DNA from: Pseudarthrobacter polychromogenes | Lineage (GTDB): Bacteria > Actinomycetota > Actinomycetes > Actinomycetales > Micrococcaceae | Direction of reading: 5' to 3' | NCBI RefSeq assembly: GCF_014644495.1 | Contig: NZ_BMKU01000006.1 | Coordinates: 1 to 64,000 of the forward strand | Length of the DNA: 64,000 bases | In this document: positions 30,114-40,979 of the stretch, one piece after another | Position numbering within the stretch: position 1 is the stretch's first letter | Layout: every line of letters starts with the position of its first letter | The notes under the pieces: model-generated | Told to the model about the DNA's origin: nothing | The model's database searches: none | What the model saw: the letters and a program-made list of their open reading frames with translations, nothing else | Program-made: the position numbers and the translations under genes

Positions 30114-30953
30114 CTAGATCTGTCCTACGGGCAACTTCTTCTCCGCTTGGAAAACGTCCTCGACGCGGCCCTTGGCCCAGTAGCCGGACAGGGACACCTG
30201 CTTGCGTTCCAGTCCGCGCTGGACGAAAAGGACATCCCGGAGCGCCTTCATGTACCCCCGCTCGCCGTGGGCAAAAACGTCCACCCTCCCGGCAGGCCAG
30301 TCAGCGTCCGCGACGGCCTGGACCAGGAGGTTGCTTTCGCCTGCGGCGACACCGTGGCGGAAGAGCCAGCGCAGTTCCAGCCCGGCCGGGGCGGCAATCG
30401 GCTGGATGTCGGCGTCGGAATCGACCTCGAGGAACGCGACGCCGGCCGCTTCCGCAGGCAGGGATTCAATGCAGGCGGCGATGGCGGGCAGGGCGGCCTC
30501 GTCTCCGGCGAACAGGTACCAGTCAGCTTCGGGATTCGGGTTGTACGCTCCGCCCGGGCCGGTGAAAGTCAGGGTGTCGCCCGGCTGGGCCCTGGCCGCC
30601 CACGGCCCAGCCAGCCCCTCATCGCCGTGGACCACAAAGTCGATGGCGAGTTCCCGGGCCGCCGTATCCACCCAGCGAAGGGTGTATGTGCGCGTGAAAG
30701 GCCATTGTTCCCGAGGCATGGTCTCCCGGATGCTCCACAGATCGAGGGGTGAGGGGTACTGGACACCCGGCTGCGGAAAGACGATCTTGACGTAGCGGTC
30801 AACAAAGCCGTTGTTGACGAAATCGGCGAAACCGTCACCGCCCGCGACAATCCGGACCATCTGCGGCGCCAACTGTTCCCGGCGCACCACCGTGAGGTTG
30901 ACCTGGGGGCGGCTTTTCTTGCTGGCGCTGGTGGAGGCGGGAACAATGCTCAT
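30114..30953 (-). CDS. Siderophore-interacting protein (ferric-siderophore reductase)
   Basis: A 279-residue flavoprotein of the ViuB/SIP family that reduces ferric siderophores in the cytoplasm to free iron. Family features are the FAD-binding RTYTLRWVD, the DFVVHGDEGLAGPWAARAQPGD stretch and YLFAGDEAALPAI near the middle, then HGERGYMKALRD and a C-terminal SLSGYWAKGR. A DtxR-type box covers the start region, and TAGGCT ends 6 nt before the ATG, so the message is probably leaderless and iron-repressed. The dtxR gene at 50.9 kb would be the regulator. Confidence 0.92.
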   Translation of the reverse strand: MSIVPASTSASKKSRPQVNLTVVRREQLAPQMVRIVAGGDGFADFVNNGFVDRYVKIVFPQPGVQYPSPLDLWSIRETMPREQWPFTRTYTLRWVDTAARELAIDFVVHGDEGLAGPWAARAQPGDTLTFTGPGGAYNPNPEADWYLFAGDEAALPAIAACIESLPAEAAGVAFLEVDSDADIQPIAAPAGLELRWLFRHGVAAGESNLLVQAVADADWPAGRVDVFAHGERGYMKALRDVLFVQRGLERKQVSLSGYWAKGRVEDVFQAEKKLPVGQI

Positions 30954-30966
30954 AAGGCAAGCCTAA
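30953..30966. promoter_or_regulatory. DtxR/IdeR-type iron box
   Basis: TAAGGCAAGCCTAA is a 6-2-6 palindrome (TTAGGC-TT-GCCTTA on the minus strand) close to the DtxR/IdeR consensus half-site TTAGG. It overlaps the -10 and start codon of the siderophore-interacting protein gene. Confidence 0.72.
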
Positions 30967-30967
30967 G

Positions 30968-31738
30968 CTAGGGCACCGCCGGAAGCTCCCAGGTTACGTC
31001 CGCGGCCCCCTGCTCACGCAGGAGCTCGTTGACACGGCTGAACGGGCGGGAACCAAAGAAACCCCGTGAAGCGGACAAGGGGCTGGGGTGCGCGCTGGAC
31101 ACTGCCGGGACCCCGGGCAGCAGCGCGCGCACGCTCTCGGCGTCCTTTCCCCACAAAACCGCGACCAGCGGCAAGGGCGACCCGTCCGGTGCCCGCCGCG
31201 CGCCCAGCGCCTCGACGGCCGCCGTCGTAATTTCTTCCCAGCCCTTCCTCCGGTGGGATCCCGCAGATCCCGCCCGTACCGTCATTACGCGGTTCAGCAG
31301 CAGCACCCCCTGCCCGGCCCACGCGGAGAGGTCACCATGCGCCCTCGGCGGGATTCCCAGGTCAGCCTCCAGCTCCCGGTAGATGTTCGCGAGGCTCCTG
31401 GGAATGGGCCGGACGTGCGGGTCAACGGCAAAGGACAGTCCGACGGCGTGTCCCGGTGTGGGGTAGGGGTCCTGTCCTACAACCAGCACTTTCACTTCCG
31501 CGAGGGGCTGGCGGAAGGTCCGCAGGACGTTCGACGGCGCCGGCAGGACCTGGTGCCCGGCCGCCACCTCGCCGGCCGCGAAGCGAAGAACGGCGCGAAG
31601 TTCCGCGTCCACGTCCGAGAGTGCGGCGGCCCAGTCGGGCGCCATCAGCTCCGCCAGCGGCAGCTGCGCCAGACCGGCGAAGCCGGTGCTGCCTGCCGGT
31701 TCCTGCTCCAGCTCAAACAAGGCGTCCGATTCAAACAT
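30968..31738 (-). CDS. ung: Uracil-DNA glycosylase (family 1)
   Basis: A 256-residue family 1 UDG that removes uracil from DNA to start base-excision repair. The water-activating motif [13 protein letters not shown] has D90, the LLNRVMTVR strand is present, and the minor-groove loop [19 protein letters not shown] carries the catalytic histidine. Full length for the family. No strong ribosome-binding site precedes the ATG. It lies just upstream of the siderophore-interacting gene on the same strand, but the iron box between them argues for separate promoters. Confidence 0.96.
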   Translation of the reverse strand: MFESDALFELEQEPAGSTGFAGLAQLPLAELMAPDWAAALSDVDAELRAVLRFAAGEVAAGHQVLPAPSNVLRTFRQPLAEVKVLVVGQDPYPTPGHAVGLSFAVDPHVRPIPRSLANIYRELEADLGIPPRAHGDLSAWAGQGVLLLNRVMTVRAGSAGSHRRKGWEEITTAAVEALGARRAPDGSPLPLVAVLWGKDAESVRALLPGVPAVSSAHPSPLSASRGFFGSRPFSRVNELLREQGAADVTWELPAVP

Positions 31739-31878
31739 CAGTCCATTCTTGCAGGCGGCTGGAGGCGCCGGCTGTACCGTTCGGCGTGTGCGGCAGGGCT
31801 ATGCGCAAATGACAATGGTGTTGTTCGTCCGTAGCATGGGGGTCAGACATTTACGTAACCAGCTAAGGAGAGTGCGCC

Positions 31879-32208
31879 GTGGCGGAGCCAGCTCGGGAGC
31901 ACCTGCCGGCGCAGGCACAACGGAACACCCTGCTGGCGGATTTCACGCTGCGGGAGTCGCCGCTGAGCGAGCGGGACCAGCAGATGCTCGCACTGGAGCG
32001 GCAGTGGTGGAAGTATGCCGGCGCCAAGGAACAGGCCATCCGGGAACTGTTCGATCTGTCCGCCACCCACTATTACCAGCTCCTCAACGCCCTGATCGAC
32101 ACCGAGGATGCGCTGGCGCACGACCCCATGCTGGTCAAGAGATTGCGTAGACTACGTACGTCGCGTCACCGTGCACGCACTGCACGCCGCCTGGGGTCCG
32201 ACGCATAA
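31879..32208 (+). CDS. DUF3263 domain protein
   Basis: A 109-residue protein of the actinobacterial DUF3263 family. The conserved part is LSERDQQMLALERQWWKYAGAKEQAIRELFDLSATHYYQLLNALID, predicted as an HTH-like helical bundle; a basic tail (RRLRRLRTSRHRARTARR) may bind nucleic acid. Function unknown. GTG start with AAGGAG (31865-31870) 8 nt upstream. ATGACA (31809-31814), 17 bp and TAGCAT (31832-31837) make a plausible promoter. The LytR_C gene follows on the same strand, a pairing common in related genomes. Confidence 0.88.
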   Translation: MAEPAREHLPAQAQRNTLLADFTLRESPLSERDQQMLALERQWWKYAGAKEQAIRELFDLSATHYYQLLNALIDTEDALAHDPMLVKRLRRLRTSRHRARTARRLGSDA

Positions 32209-32258
32209 GACGCTCACGCTGAGTCCTCAGCAGCTACACACAAGGATGTCTCTTTCCC

Positions 32259-32906
32259 ATGACCAAATACGCCCGCGATGAATTCGACAAGGTCCCGGAG
32301 ACCGCGTCGCGACAAGGTGTACACCGCACAGCCTCCGCTCCGGCACGGGTCCGTCTTTGGCCCATCCTGACTGCGGGGATTGTTGCGCTGGCCATTGGCG
32401 TGGTTTCCTTCCTGATCCTGCCCAAGCTGGGATTCGACGGTCCGGCAACCCAGGCGTCGTCGAGCCTGGAAGCAGCGCCGCTGGCCGAAACCGGTTCGAC
32501 TCCGTCCGCTACGCCTGAGACGGCAGGAGTCCCCTCCACCGAGCCGGAGCCGTCGTTTTCCCCCGAACCGGCAGGCACCGCGGGGAACGGGATCCCGTCC
32601 AGCCCCCGGAGCACTGCTCCGGCCGCAACAGTGGACAAGGCCCAGGCAGTGGCGGTCTACAACGCTGCCGGAACTGCCGGGCTGGCCAGCCGGGTGGGCG
32701 GAACCGTGCAGTCGGACGGGTGGACCCTGGGCCAGGTAGGCAACTGGGCAGGGGCGCCCCAGCAGGGCTCCATCATCTTCTACGCGGGAGCGGCGCAGGA
32801 GGCCAACGCGCAGGCCCTCGCGGAACTCCTGGGAGTCCCCACCGTGGTGGAGAGCACCGAATTCCAGGTTCCCCTGGTGGTGGTGCTCGGCCCCGGGTAC
32901 CGGTAG
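32259..32906 (+). CDS. LytR C-terminal domain (LytR_C) membrane-anchored protein
   Basis: A 215-residue single-pass membrane protein: short basic cytoplasmic N-terminus, one transmembrane segment (about 33-55: LWPILTAGIVALAIGVVSFLIL), a Pro/Ser/Glu-rich linker, and a C-terminal LytR_C domain (VAVYNAAGTAGLASRVGG...GQVGNWAGAPQQGSIIFYAG...VVVLGPGYR). The domain occurs in cell-envelope proteins, where it may sense or bind wall polymers; this copy lacks the LCP catalytic domain. It follows the DUF3263 gene by 50 bp. AAGGA lies about 12 nt before the ATG. Confidence 0.86.
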   Translation: MTKYARDEFDKVPETASRQGVHRTASAPARVRLWPILTAGIVALAIGVVSFLILPKLGFDGPATQASSSLEAAPLAETGSTPSATPETAGVPSTEPEPSFSPEPAGTAGNGIPSSPRSTAPAATVDKAQAVAVYNAAGTAGLASRVGGTVQSDGWTLGQVGNWAGAPQQGSIIFYAGAAQEANAQALAELLGVPTVVESTEFQVPLVVVLGPGYR

Positions 32907-33100
32907 GCCGGGGTCCCCAACAGGGCGCCTCACGCCACATGCGCGCAGGTGAAGGCCGGGGGGTCACGCCTGAATAACGTTTGCGGCCGGCCATGCTGTG
33001 CCCCGGCGCTGCCGGCGAGCATTGGCTAGAGTGAATTCCGGGCTTCGAGCCACGGCGGCACCGGCGCAGCATCCCGGACCTAACGGAAAGAGTGGTCATC

Positions 33101-33307
33101 ATGGCACGAGGAACCGTCAAATGGTTCAACGCGGAAAAAGGCTACGGCTTCATCACCGTTGACGGCTCCGGGGACGACGTTTTTGTCCACTGGTCCGCCA
33201 TCCAGGGCGAGGGCTACCGCGCACTGGACGAGGGCCAGCGCGTGGAACTCGAAGTTGGCGAAGGCGAGAAAGGCCCGCAGGCCGAAAGCGTCCGGCCGGC
33301 CGAGTGA
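33101..33307 (+). CDS. Cold-shock domain protein (CspA family)
   Basis: A 68-residue single cold-shock domain that binds single-stranded nucleic acids. RNP-1 reads KGYGFI and RNP-2 DVFVHW; the start [11 protein letters not shown] is typical. GGAAAGAG lies about 10 nt before the ATG. Its stop overlaps the start of the lipoprotein gene by 4 bp (GTGA). Confidence 0.95.
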   Translation: MARGTVKWFNAEKGYGFITVDGSGDDVFVHWSAIQGEGYRALDEGQRVELEVGEGEKGPQAESVRPAE

Positions 33308-34578
33308 AGCACCCGTTTTCCTCCGCTGCACCCATCCGTCCGTTGTTCGCCGCAGCCCTCTGCGGCACGCTCGCCCTCACCGGCTGCTCCGGGGTGACCG
33401 GAAACGCGCGCACGGAACCGGCGGAGGCCTCAGGTGACGGCACGCTGCGGGTCGGCCTCATCCTGGACAACACCGGTGCCAACAGCTTCCTGAACGGTCC
33501 CCAACTGGCTGCCGCCAAGCTCGCGGTCAAGGAAATCAACGCTGCCGGCGGGCACAAGGGCCGGCCGGTGGAACTTCTCCCCGTTGAAACAGGCCAGGAC
33601 ACAGCGTCCCAGGCGCAGTCCCTGGTCCAGGCCAAAGCGGATGTGGTCATTGGCCCCACCGACTCCAGCCACGCCTCCGCAGCCGTCGACATCCTCTCCA
33701 GGGCGCGGACGCCACTGATTTCGCCTGCCAACACCGCGGCCGGGCTCAGCAGCATTGCCAGCGGCGGATACTACTTCCGGACGGCCGCCGCCGACGTCGC
33801 GCAGGGACCCGTGCTGGCCAAGCTCGCCAAGGATGCCGGCGCCGCAACCATCTCCGTGGTGTACCAGGAAGGCTCCTACGGCAGCGATGTCTCCGCGGCC
33901 GTCTCAGCGTCCGCTGAACAGGCGGGCCTGGACGTGTTGTCAGCGGTGGGCTTCACGCCGGGTGAAGCTGGATCTGCGGCTGCCGCAATCCGCGAGGCGC
34001 AACCCGACGCCGTCATCCTGGTGGCCCGTGACGGCGCACAGGGCGCCCTGGCTGAGCTGAACAACGCCGCCCTCGCAGGCTCAAGGCTTATCCTGAGCGA
34101 CGGCGCCTTCAGCCCGTACGGCTCCAAACTGGGAACCAAAGCCCTGGACGGTGCCCGGGCGGTCGTCCCGGGGCAGCTTCCCTCGGCAGGGTTCCAGGAA
34201 AGACTACTGGGCATTGATCCGGCCCTGAAAGATGTGTCCTTCGCTGCGGAGACATACGACGCCGTGACCCTTGCCGCGCTGGCAGCGGCCAGGGCTGAGG
34301 ACGATTCCGGGCGTTCAATCGCCGCAAGCCTGATCGCGGTATCAGGCGGGACTGCTGACGGAACCGGCCCGGCTGGAACGGCGCCCTGCCCCAGCTACAA
34401 AGACTGCCTGGCAGGCAAGGCTTCCGGTGCGGACATCAATTACGACGGCGAATCGGGCCCCATCGCCTTCGATGCCAACGGTGACATCACCTCGGCCGCC
34501 TTCACGGTGTTCACCTACGGTGCCGACAACATTCCGGCGGCCACCGGCGTCGAAACGGCAGGCCGCGCCGCCGGCTGA
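33304..34578 (+). CDS. LivJ-like substrate-binding lipoprotein
   Basis: A 424-residue exported lipoprotein of the branched-chain amino acid binding protein family (type 1 periplasmic fold). Lipobox LTGC puts the lipid-carrying cysteine at C28. The mature protein has [53 protein letters not shown] and [12 protein letters not shown], typical of the fold. No permease or ATPase genes are near, so its transporter is elsewhere or it acts as a sensor. GTG start overlaps the csp stop by 4 bp, so translation is coupled to the cold-shock gene, an unusual pairing. Confidence 0.86.
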   Translation: MKHPFSSAAPIRPLFAAALCGTLALTGCSGVTGNARTEPAEASGDGTLRVGLILDNTGANSFLNGPQLAAAKLAVKEINAAGGHKGRPVELLPVETGQDTASQAQSLVQAKADVVIGPTDSSHASAAVDILSRARTPLISPANTAAGLSSIASGGYYFRTAAADVAQGPVLAKLAKDAGAATISVVYQEGSYGSDVSAAVSASAEQAGLDVLSAVGFTPGEAGSAAAAIREAQPDAVILVARDGAQGALAELNNAALAGSRLILSDGAFSPYGSKLGTKALDGARAVVPGQLPSAGFQERLLGIDPALKDVSFAAETYDAVTLAALAAARAEDDSGRSIAASLIAVSGGTADGTGPAGTAPCPSYKDCLAGKASGADINYDGESGPIAFDANGDITSAAFTVFTYGADNIPAATGVETAGRAAG

Positions 34579-34627
34579 TCGCCCTCGGCGAAGACGTGCC
34601 CGCCAGGGTGCTTTCCGCCGGTTATTC

Positions 34628-36500
<1,873 letters not shown>

Positions 36501-36527
36501 CCACTCCTGCCGGGACCTGTCCCGCTA

Positions 36528-36574
36528 AACACGAATGTGGCCCCCTCTCCGGAGGGGGCCACATTCGTGTTTTA
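36528..36574. terminator. Two-way terminator after groEL
   Basis: A 20-bp stem from AACACGAATGTGG through CCCCCTC and its mirror around a TCCG loop, ending in TTTT on the plus strand and in TTT after the stem on the minus strand. It serves groEL and the convergent binding-protein gene. Confidence 0.94.
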
Positions 36575-36587
36575 CCGCAGGATGTTA

Positions 36588-37895
36588 CTACCTGGCGCTG
36601 GCCAGCATTCCTTCAACTTCCTTCTTGAACGCGTCAGCGGCCGCCTGGGGCGTGAGGCGGTCATAGAGCACCTCATCGGTGTAGCGCTTGATGACGTTCT
36701 GCACGCTGCCCGCCCCCACCGGCGGAACAGGCGGCGCATCTTTGATATCGGGTGCGATGTCCTTCAGGAAGCCCACCACCGTGGTGTCGGCAGGCTTCAG
36801 GGACGGCGTAATGCTCTCAACGATGTCCGTGTTGGTGGGCACGCCGCGGTCCGTCATCAGGATGGCCCCGGCCTCCGGGCTGTTGGCCAGGTAGTTGATG
36901 AAGGTGGAAGCGGCTTCCGGGTGCTTGGAACGTGAGGAAGCCGACCAGAACATGGTGGGCTTGTAGTACATCCCGTTCTCAGCCGACGATCCGTCGACGC
37001 TGGGTGCCCGGAGCATCTTGATGCTGCTCCCGGTGGTGGACTCCAGGGACCCGAGCTGGTTGGTCCACCACCACGCCATCCCTACCCTGTTGGTGCCGAA
37101 GAGGCTCTCCTCGAGTCCGGCGCCGGAGTCCTCCGTGGCCACCGTGGCCGGCGGACTTGCCTTGGAGTCGCGCTGTTCCTTCAGCCGTTCCCAGAAGGAC
37201 GCGGCCGTGGCGGTATCGAAATCGAGCTTGCCGTCCTGCGAGTACAGGTTCTCCCCGTGCTGGCGCAGCCAGATGATCAGGTCGGCTTCATTGCTTCCGT
37301 AGGCGGCACCGTAGTTCTTGCCGTCCCCGGCGGCGCTGATCTTCGAGGCTGTTGCCATGAACTCCTCCCACGTCCACGTGGTGTCATCCGGGACGGGAAC
37401 ATTGGCTGCTTCGAAGACCTTGGTGTTGGCCATGATGACATAGGCGTTCTGGCCGGTGCTGAGTCCGTACTGGGCGCCGTCATACTGGCCCGACACCAAG
37501 GCTTCCTGGTCCAGTTTGGAGGTATCGATACCGCCCTGCTTGGACAGGTCAAGGAGCGCCCCGCGCCCGCCGTATTCCGCGATGTACTTCTGGTCCATCT
37601 GGATCACGTCCGGCGCATCGTTGGCGGCTGTCTTGGTGGCCAGTTTGTCCCAGTAGCTGCCCCACTCGCCCGGCTCGGATTCAATCTTGATGTTCGGGTG
37701 TTCCGCCTCGAAGGCGTCGATAACCTTCTCGGTCTGGGCGTTGAGGTACTCGTTGCCCCACCAGGCAAACCGGAGGGTTACTTCCTCATTGCTCTCAGAG
37801 CCTGAAGAGGTGCCACAGCCTGTGGCGAGGAGGGAGAGTGCAACGGCGGCGGCGCCGAGCTGGAACTTCCTCCGGCTGAGGTTTGGGATCGTCAT
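36588..37895 (-). CDS. Sugar-type extracellular solute-binding lipoprotein (family 1)
   Basis: A 435-residue ABC binding protein of the carbohydrate type. The signal has a twin-arginine-like SRRKFQ (residues 7-12) and a lipobox LATGC with the lipid cysteine at C27. The mature part reads TLRFAWWGNEYLNAQTEKVIDAFEAEHPNIKIE, typical of family 1. No permease genes follow; the plus-strand side is groEL. The partner ATPase could be the orphan UgpC-type protein at 4-5 kb, which is only an inference. AGGAAGG lies about 8 nt before the ATG. A perfect LacI-type palindrome lies 72 bp upstream. Confidence 0.9.
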   Translation of the reverse strand: MTIPNLSRRKFQLGAAAVALSLLATGCGTSSGSESNEEVTLRFAWWGNEYLNAQTEKVIDAFEAEHPNIKIESEPGEWGSYWDKLATKTAANDAPDVIQMDQKYIAEYGGRGALLDLSKQGGIDTSKLDQEALVSGQYDGAQYGLSTGQNAYVIMANTKVFEAANVPVPDDTTWTWEEFMATASKISAAGDGKNYGAAYGSNEADLIIWLRQHGENLYSQDGKLDFDTATAASFWERLKEQRDSKASPPATVATEDSGAGLEESLFGTNRVGMAWWWTNQLGSLESTTGSSIKMLRAPSVDGSSAENGMYYKPTMFWSASSRSKHPEAASTFINYLANSPEAGAILMTDRGVPTNTDIVESITPSLKPADTTVVGFLKDIAPDIKDAPPVPPVGAGSVQNVIKRYTDEVLYDRLTPQAAADAFKKEVEGMLASAR

Positions 37896-37966
37896 TGATG
37901 TGCCTTCCTGGTGCTGAGGGCGCTTTTCGTTGGCTGCCGCCGCGCGGTGCGTGTTGGGGACCGGAT

Positions 37967-37982
37967 GAGAAAGCGCTTTCTC
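37967..37982. promoter_or_regulatory. LacI-family operator palindrome
   Basis: GAGAAAGCGCTTTCTC is a perfect 16-bp palindrome with the central CG typical of LacI/GalR operators. It lies between the sugar-binding protein gene (minus) and the RNase H gene (plus), most likely controlling the former in response to a sugar. Confidence 0.75.
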
Positions 37983-38104
37983 GTTTCAATACAGCGATTG
38001 TGCCTGCCCGGCTCTCCCCGCGTCAAGTACTTTCGGTAACCGCTTTCCGGACAACGGTCCGGGGTGGACTCCGGTTTGTCGTGCCGGTCTGGCAGGATGG
38101 ACCG

Positions 38105-39067
38105 GTGACGATTACTGCAGCGGCTGACGGTTCGGCCTTGGGAAACCCTGGTCCGGCCGGCTGGGCCTGGTACGTGAATGACGACTGCTGGCGTGCCGGC
38201 GGTTGGCCCCACGGGACCAACAACCAAGGCGAACTGATGGCGGTCCTGGATCTGTTCCGGGCCACCGCCCACCTTCCCCAGGAGGACCTTCACATCCTCT
38301 GCGACAGCCAGTACGTCATCAATTCGATCACCAAGTGGATGCCGGGATGGAAGCGCAAAGGCTGGCGCAAAGCAGACGGGAAGCCGGTCCTCAATGTGGA
38401 CCTGCTTAAGGAGCTGGACCGTGAGCTTGCCGGCCGGAAGTACACCTTCGAATGGGTGAAGGGGCATGCCGGGCATGACCTGAACGAAGCCGCGGACGAA
38501 CGTGCGCGGGCGGCCGCAACGGCCTACCAGCAGGGCGTGGCTGCCCGCTCCGGGCCAGGCTTTCCCGGTGCCCACCATGCACACCCGGCGCCGGCGATAC
38601 AGGAAGCCAGGGACGCGCCCCCGGAACCAGAAAAGCCGGCAGTGGCCTACGAGGAACCTGATCTGTTCAGCCAGCTGGACAACCGGGGTTTCGACGCGCC
38701 CGGAACTGCCGCAAAGGCAGCTGAAGCCCCGCCTGAGGCCGTGGTGGAGGAACTTGAGCGGGAACTGCTGGGCCCGCTGGTGCGCGGGGACATCGGCCGG
38801 ACAGCCGTCCTGCTCCACCCCGATTTCATGGAGATCGGCAGCTCAGGCAGGATGTGGACCCGGGACGCCATGATGATGGCGCTCGAGGAGGACCCGGGCG
38901 AGCGGACGGACATCGAGATCCTGGGTGCCGAACGCGTCGGTGCTGAGGCGGTCCTCCTCACGTACCGCAGCTATGCGCGCTCCGGCACCACCCTCAGGAG
39001 CTCGCTGTGGGTACTGGACGGCGGCCGGTGGCGGCTGCGGTTCCACCAGGGCACACCCGAAGCCTAG
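38105..39067 (+). CDS. RNase HI fused to a DUF4440/NTF2-like domain
   Basis: A 320-residue fusion. Residues 1-150 form an RNase HI domain that cuts RNA in RNA:DNA hybrids; all four catalytic acids are seen (AADGSALGNP, NNQGELMAV, LCDSQYV, NEAADERA) plus the KGHAGH histidine. A Pro/Ala-rich linker with ALQ-poor, acidic stretches joins it to a C-terminal NTF2-like domain of DUF4440 type (ELLGPLVRGDIGRTAVLLHPDFMEIGSSGRMWTR...SSLWVLDGGRWRLRFHQGTP). GTG start with GGATGG close upstream; longer starts would add poorly conserved residues. The second domain's ligand is unknown. Confidence 0.88.
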   Translation: MTITAAADGSALGNPGPAGWAWYVNDDCWRAGGWPHGTNNQGELMAVLDLFRATAHLPQEDLHILCDSQYVINSITKWMPGWKRKGWRKADGKPVLNVDLLKELDRELAGRKYTFEWVKGHAGHDLNEAADERARAAATAYQQGVAARSGPGFPGAHHAHPAPAIQEARDAPPEPEKPAVAYEEPDLFSQLDNRGFDAPGTAAKAAEAPPEAVVEELERELLGPLVRGDIGRTAVLLHPDFMEIGSSGRMWTRDAMMMALEEDPGERTDIEILGAERVGAEAVLLTYRSYARSGTTLRSSLWVLDGGRWRLRFHQGTPEA

Positions 39068-39074
39068 GCGCAGC

Positions 39075-39362
39075 TCAGCTGAACCGCTGGGTATTGCCCT
39101 GTTCCGCCTGCGCGTAGGTGGCTGCTGCTGAGGCAAGCGCGGTGTTGATGGATGCCAGTGATGCCTCCACCCTCCCCTGCGTGAGGGTCCATTCCGTAAT
39201 CAGTGCCTGGAAGTTCGTGGCGGCGGAGCCCCGCCAGGAACCCTGGAGTTCGTCCAGTCCGCGTTTCATGGCCTGGACATCGGCGCTGATTCTGTCCATG
39301 GTGGCCTGGACGCTGGCGGACTTCAGCTGCAGGAGTTCGGTATCGACGGAGATAATGCTCAT
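39075..39362 (-). CDS. WXG100 (ESAT-6-like) secreted protein
   Basis: A 95-residue helical-hairpin protein of the WXG100 family, normally exported by type VII (ESX) secretion. The central turn is SWRG (about residues 42-45, WxG class) and the C-terminal helix ends in YAQAEQGNTQRFS, near the YxxxE export signal. No ESX ATPase or membrane genes are near, so it is an orphan substrate. AAAGG lies about 8 nt before the ATG. It stands alone between RNase H (convergent, 7-bp gap) and the histidine kinase gene. Confidence 0.9.
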   Translation of the reverse strand: MSIISVDTELLQLKSASVQATMDRISADVQAMKRGLDELQGSWRGSAATNFQALITEWTLTQGRVEASLASINTALASAAATYAQAEQGNTQRFS

Positions 39363-39468
39363 GGTGGTGCCTTTCGCTGTGCGGCAGCTTGCGCCTGCGG
39401 GCCCGGCCGGTCCGGACCCTTGCCCTCGAGCGTAGGGAAGCCGCTCGGGACGCTGCCACTGCAAACGG

Positions 39469-40977
39469 CTATATGTGCATAACCTCGCCGCCGCTGCCCT
39501 TGCTCTTTTCAGCACGGTTCTCTTCCACGCGCATCCCCGTATCCGGGATGTCGTCACGCTGCGGAAGGCTGACCACGAGGGTGGCGCCGCCGCCGTCGGT
39601 CTTTTCAACCCGGACGCTGCCGCTGTGGGAGCCCACGATCGCGGCAACAATGGCGAGTCCCAGCCCGCTGCCTCCCGTTTCCCGCGTCCTGGAGGTGTCT
39701 GCCCGGTAGAACCGTTCAAAGACCTTGGACGCGTCTTCTTCCGAGATGCCCGGCCCGTGGTCCCGAACTTCGATCACGGAGAGCAGCTGCCCGTCTTCCG
39801 CCGCCCGGACCCCCACCGCCAGCTCGATGGGGCTGCCCTCAGGGGTGTAACGGAGGGCGTTGCCCACGAGGTTGCCCACTACCTGGCGGAGCTTGGCTTC
39901 GTCGCCCAGCGCAGGGGCAGGCGTGGCGGGGCCGCCGTCGAGGCCGGTCAGCGAAATCACGCGGGAGCGGTCGCTGGCCTGGGTGTCCACTACGGCATCA
40001 TGCGCAATGAGCTGGAGGTCCACGGGTTTTTGCTGCAGCGGCCGCTGCTCGTCAAGGCGGGCCAGCAGCAGCAGGTCCTCCACCATCGAACCCATGCGCT
40101 TGGCTTCGCTTTCGATCCTTCCCATGGCTGTGGACACGTCTTCCTCCGTGGCCAGCGCGCCATGCCGGTACAGCTCGGAGAACCCCCGGATGGTCACGAG
40201 CGGGGTCCGCAGCTCATGGGAGGCGTCGGCCGCGAACCGCCGCATCCTCGCCTCCGATGCGGTGCGGGCCGCGAAGGCTGTTTCGATATGGGCGAGCATG
40301 GCGTTCAGTGACCTGCTCAACCGCCCGAGCTCGGTGCCGGGGTTTTCGACCTCCACGCGGCGGGAAAGATCGCCGGCGGCGATTGCGGCCGCCGTCTTTT
40401 CCACCCGGGCCAGCGGCCTGAAGGAGCGGGAGACGGTCCAGCTTGCAATGAGGGACGCGAGCAGCAGGGTGAGCAGCCCCACCCCCGTCACCACCAGGGT
40501 GGCATGCTTAAGGACGTCGTCGACGCTCCGCAGGGGCAGCCCTATGGCCACCACTGCTGTGGTCTGGCCGTTCTGCACGGGCACCGCGACCACCCGCCAG
40601 TTTTCGCCGTCCGTGCCCCGTACCTGGTAAGGGACTGTCCCGCGTGCCTGGGCCTGTTCCACGGTGATGGAGCTGATGTCCGGGCGGTTCTCCGGATCGC
40701 CGCCGAACGGATAGGGCTCCTCGCCGGGGGCGAAGAGAATCAACGAATAGTCCGTGGGGACCATCGGGTTCGTGGGAGCCTGCAGCGGCGTGAAGGAGCG
40801 CTGTTTCCGGGCCAGGTCCACAGCTGCATACAGTTTGCCGTCCACCTGCCCCTGCAGGTAACTGTGCAGCAGCGCCAGCGTTCCAGCCCCGGTCACTGTC
40901 AGGGCAACTATCAGCAGCGCCATGATCATGGCCACCAGCTGCGTCCTCAGGGACGCCGACTTCCATCGCTGCAGCAA
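39469..40977 (-). CDS. Sensor histidine kinase (HAMP-HisKA-HATPase)
   Basis: A 502-residue membrane kinase. TM1 (about 12-38) and TM2 (about 160-180) bracket an extracytoplasmic sensor region; then HAMP (about 181-235), HisKA with phospho-acceptor H254 in ASHELRTPL, and HATPase_c with NALRYTPEG (N box), DHGPGI (G1) and GGSGLGLAIV (G2). It should phosphorylate the response regulator encoded just upstream. TTG start lies 2 bp after the regulator stop (TGACCTTG), so translation is coupled. The stimulus is unknown. Confidence 0.93.
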   Translation of the reverse strand: MLQRWKSASLRTQLVAMIMALLIVALTVTGAGTLALLHSYLQGQVDGKLYAAVDLARKQRSFTPLQAPTNPMVPTDYSLILFAPGEEPYPFGGDPENRPDISSITVEQAQARGTVPYQVRGTDGENWRVVAVPVQNGQTTAVVAIGLPLRSVDDVLKHATLVVTGVGLLTLLLASLIASWTVSRSFRPLARVEKTAAAIAAGDLSRRVEVENPGTELGRLSRSLNAMLAHIETAFAARTASEARMRRFAADASHELRTPLVTIRGFSELYRHGALATEEDVSTAMGRIESEAKRMGSMVEDLLLLARLDEQRPLQQKPVDLQLIAHDAVVDTQASDRSRVISLTGLDGGPATPAPALGDEAKLRQVVGNLVGNALRYTPEGSPIELAVGVRAAEDGQLLSVIEVRDHGPGISEEDASKVFERFYRADTSRTRETGGSGLGLAIVAAIVGSHSGSVRVEKTDGGGATLVVSLPQRDDIPDTGMRVEENRAEKSKGSGGEVMHI

Positions 40978-40979
40978 GG

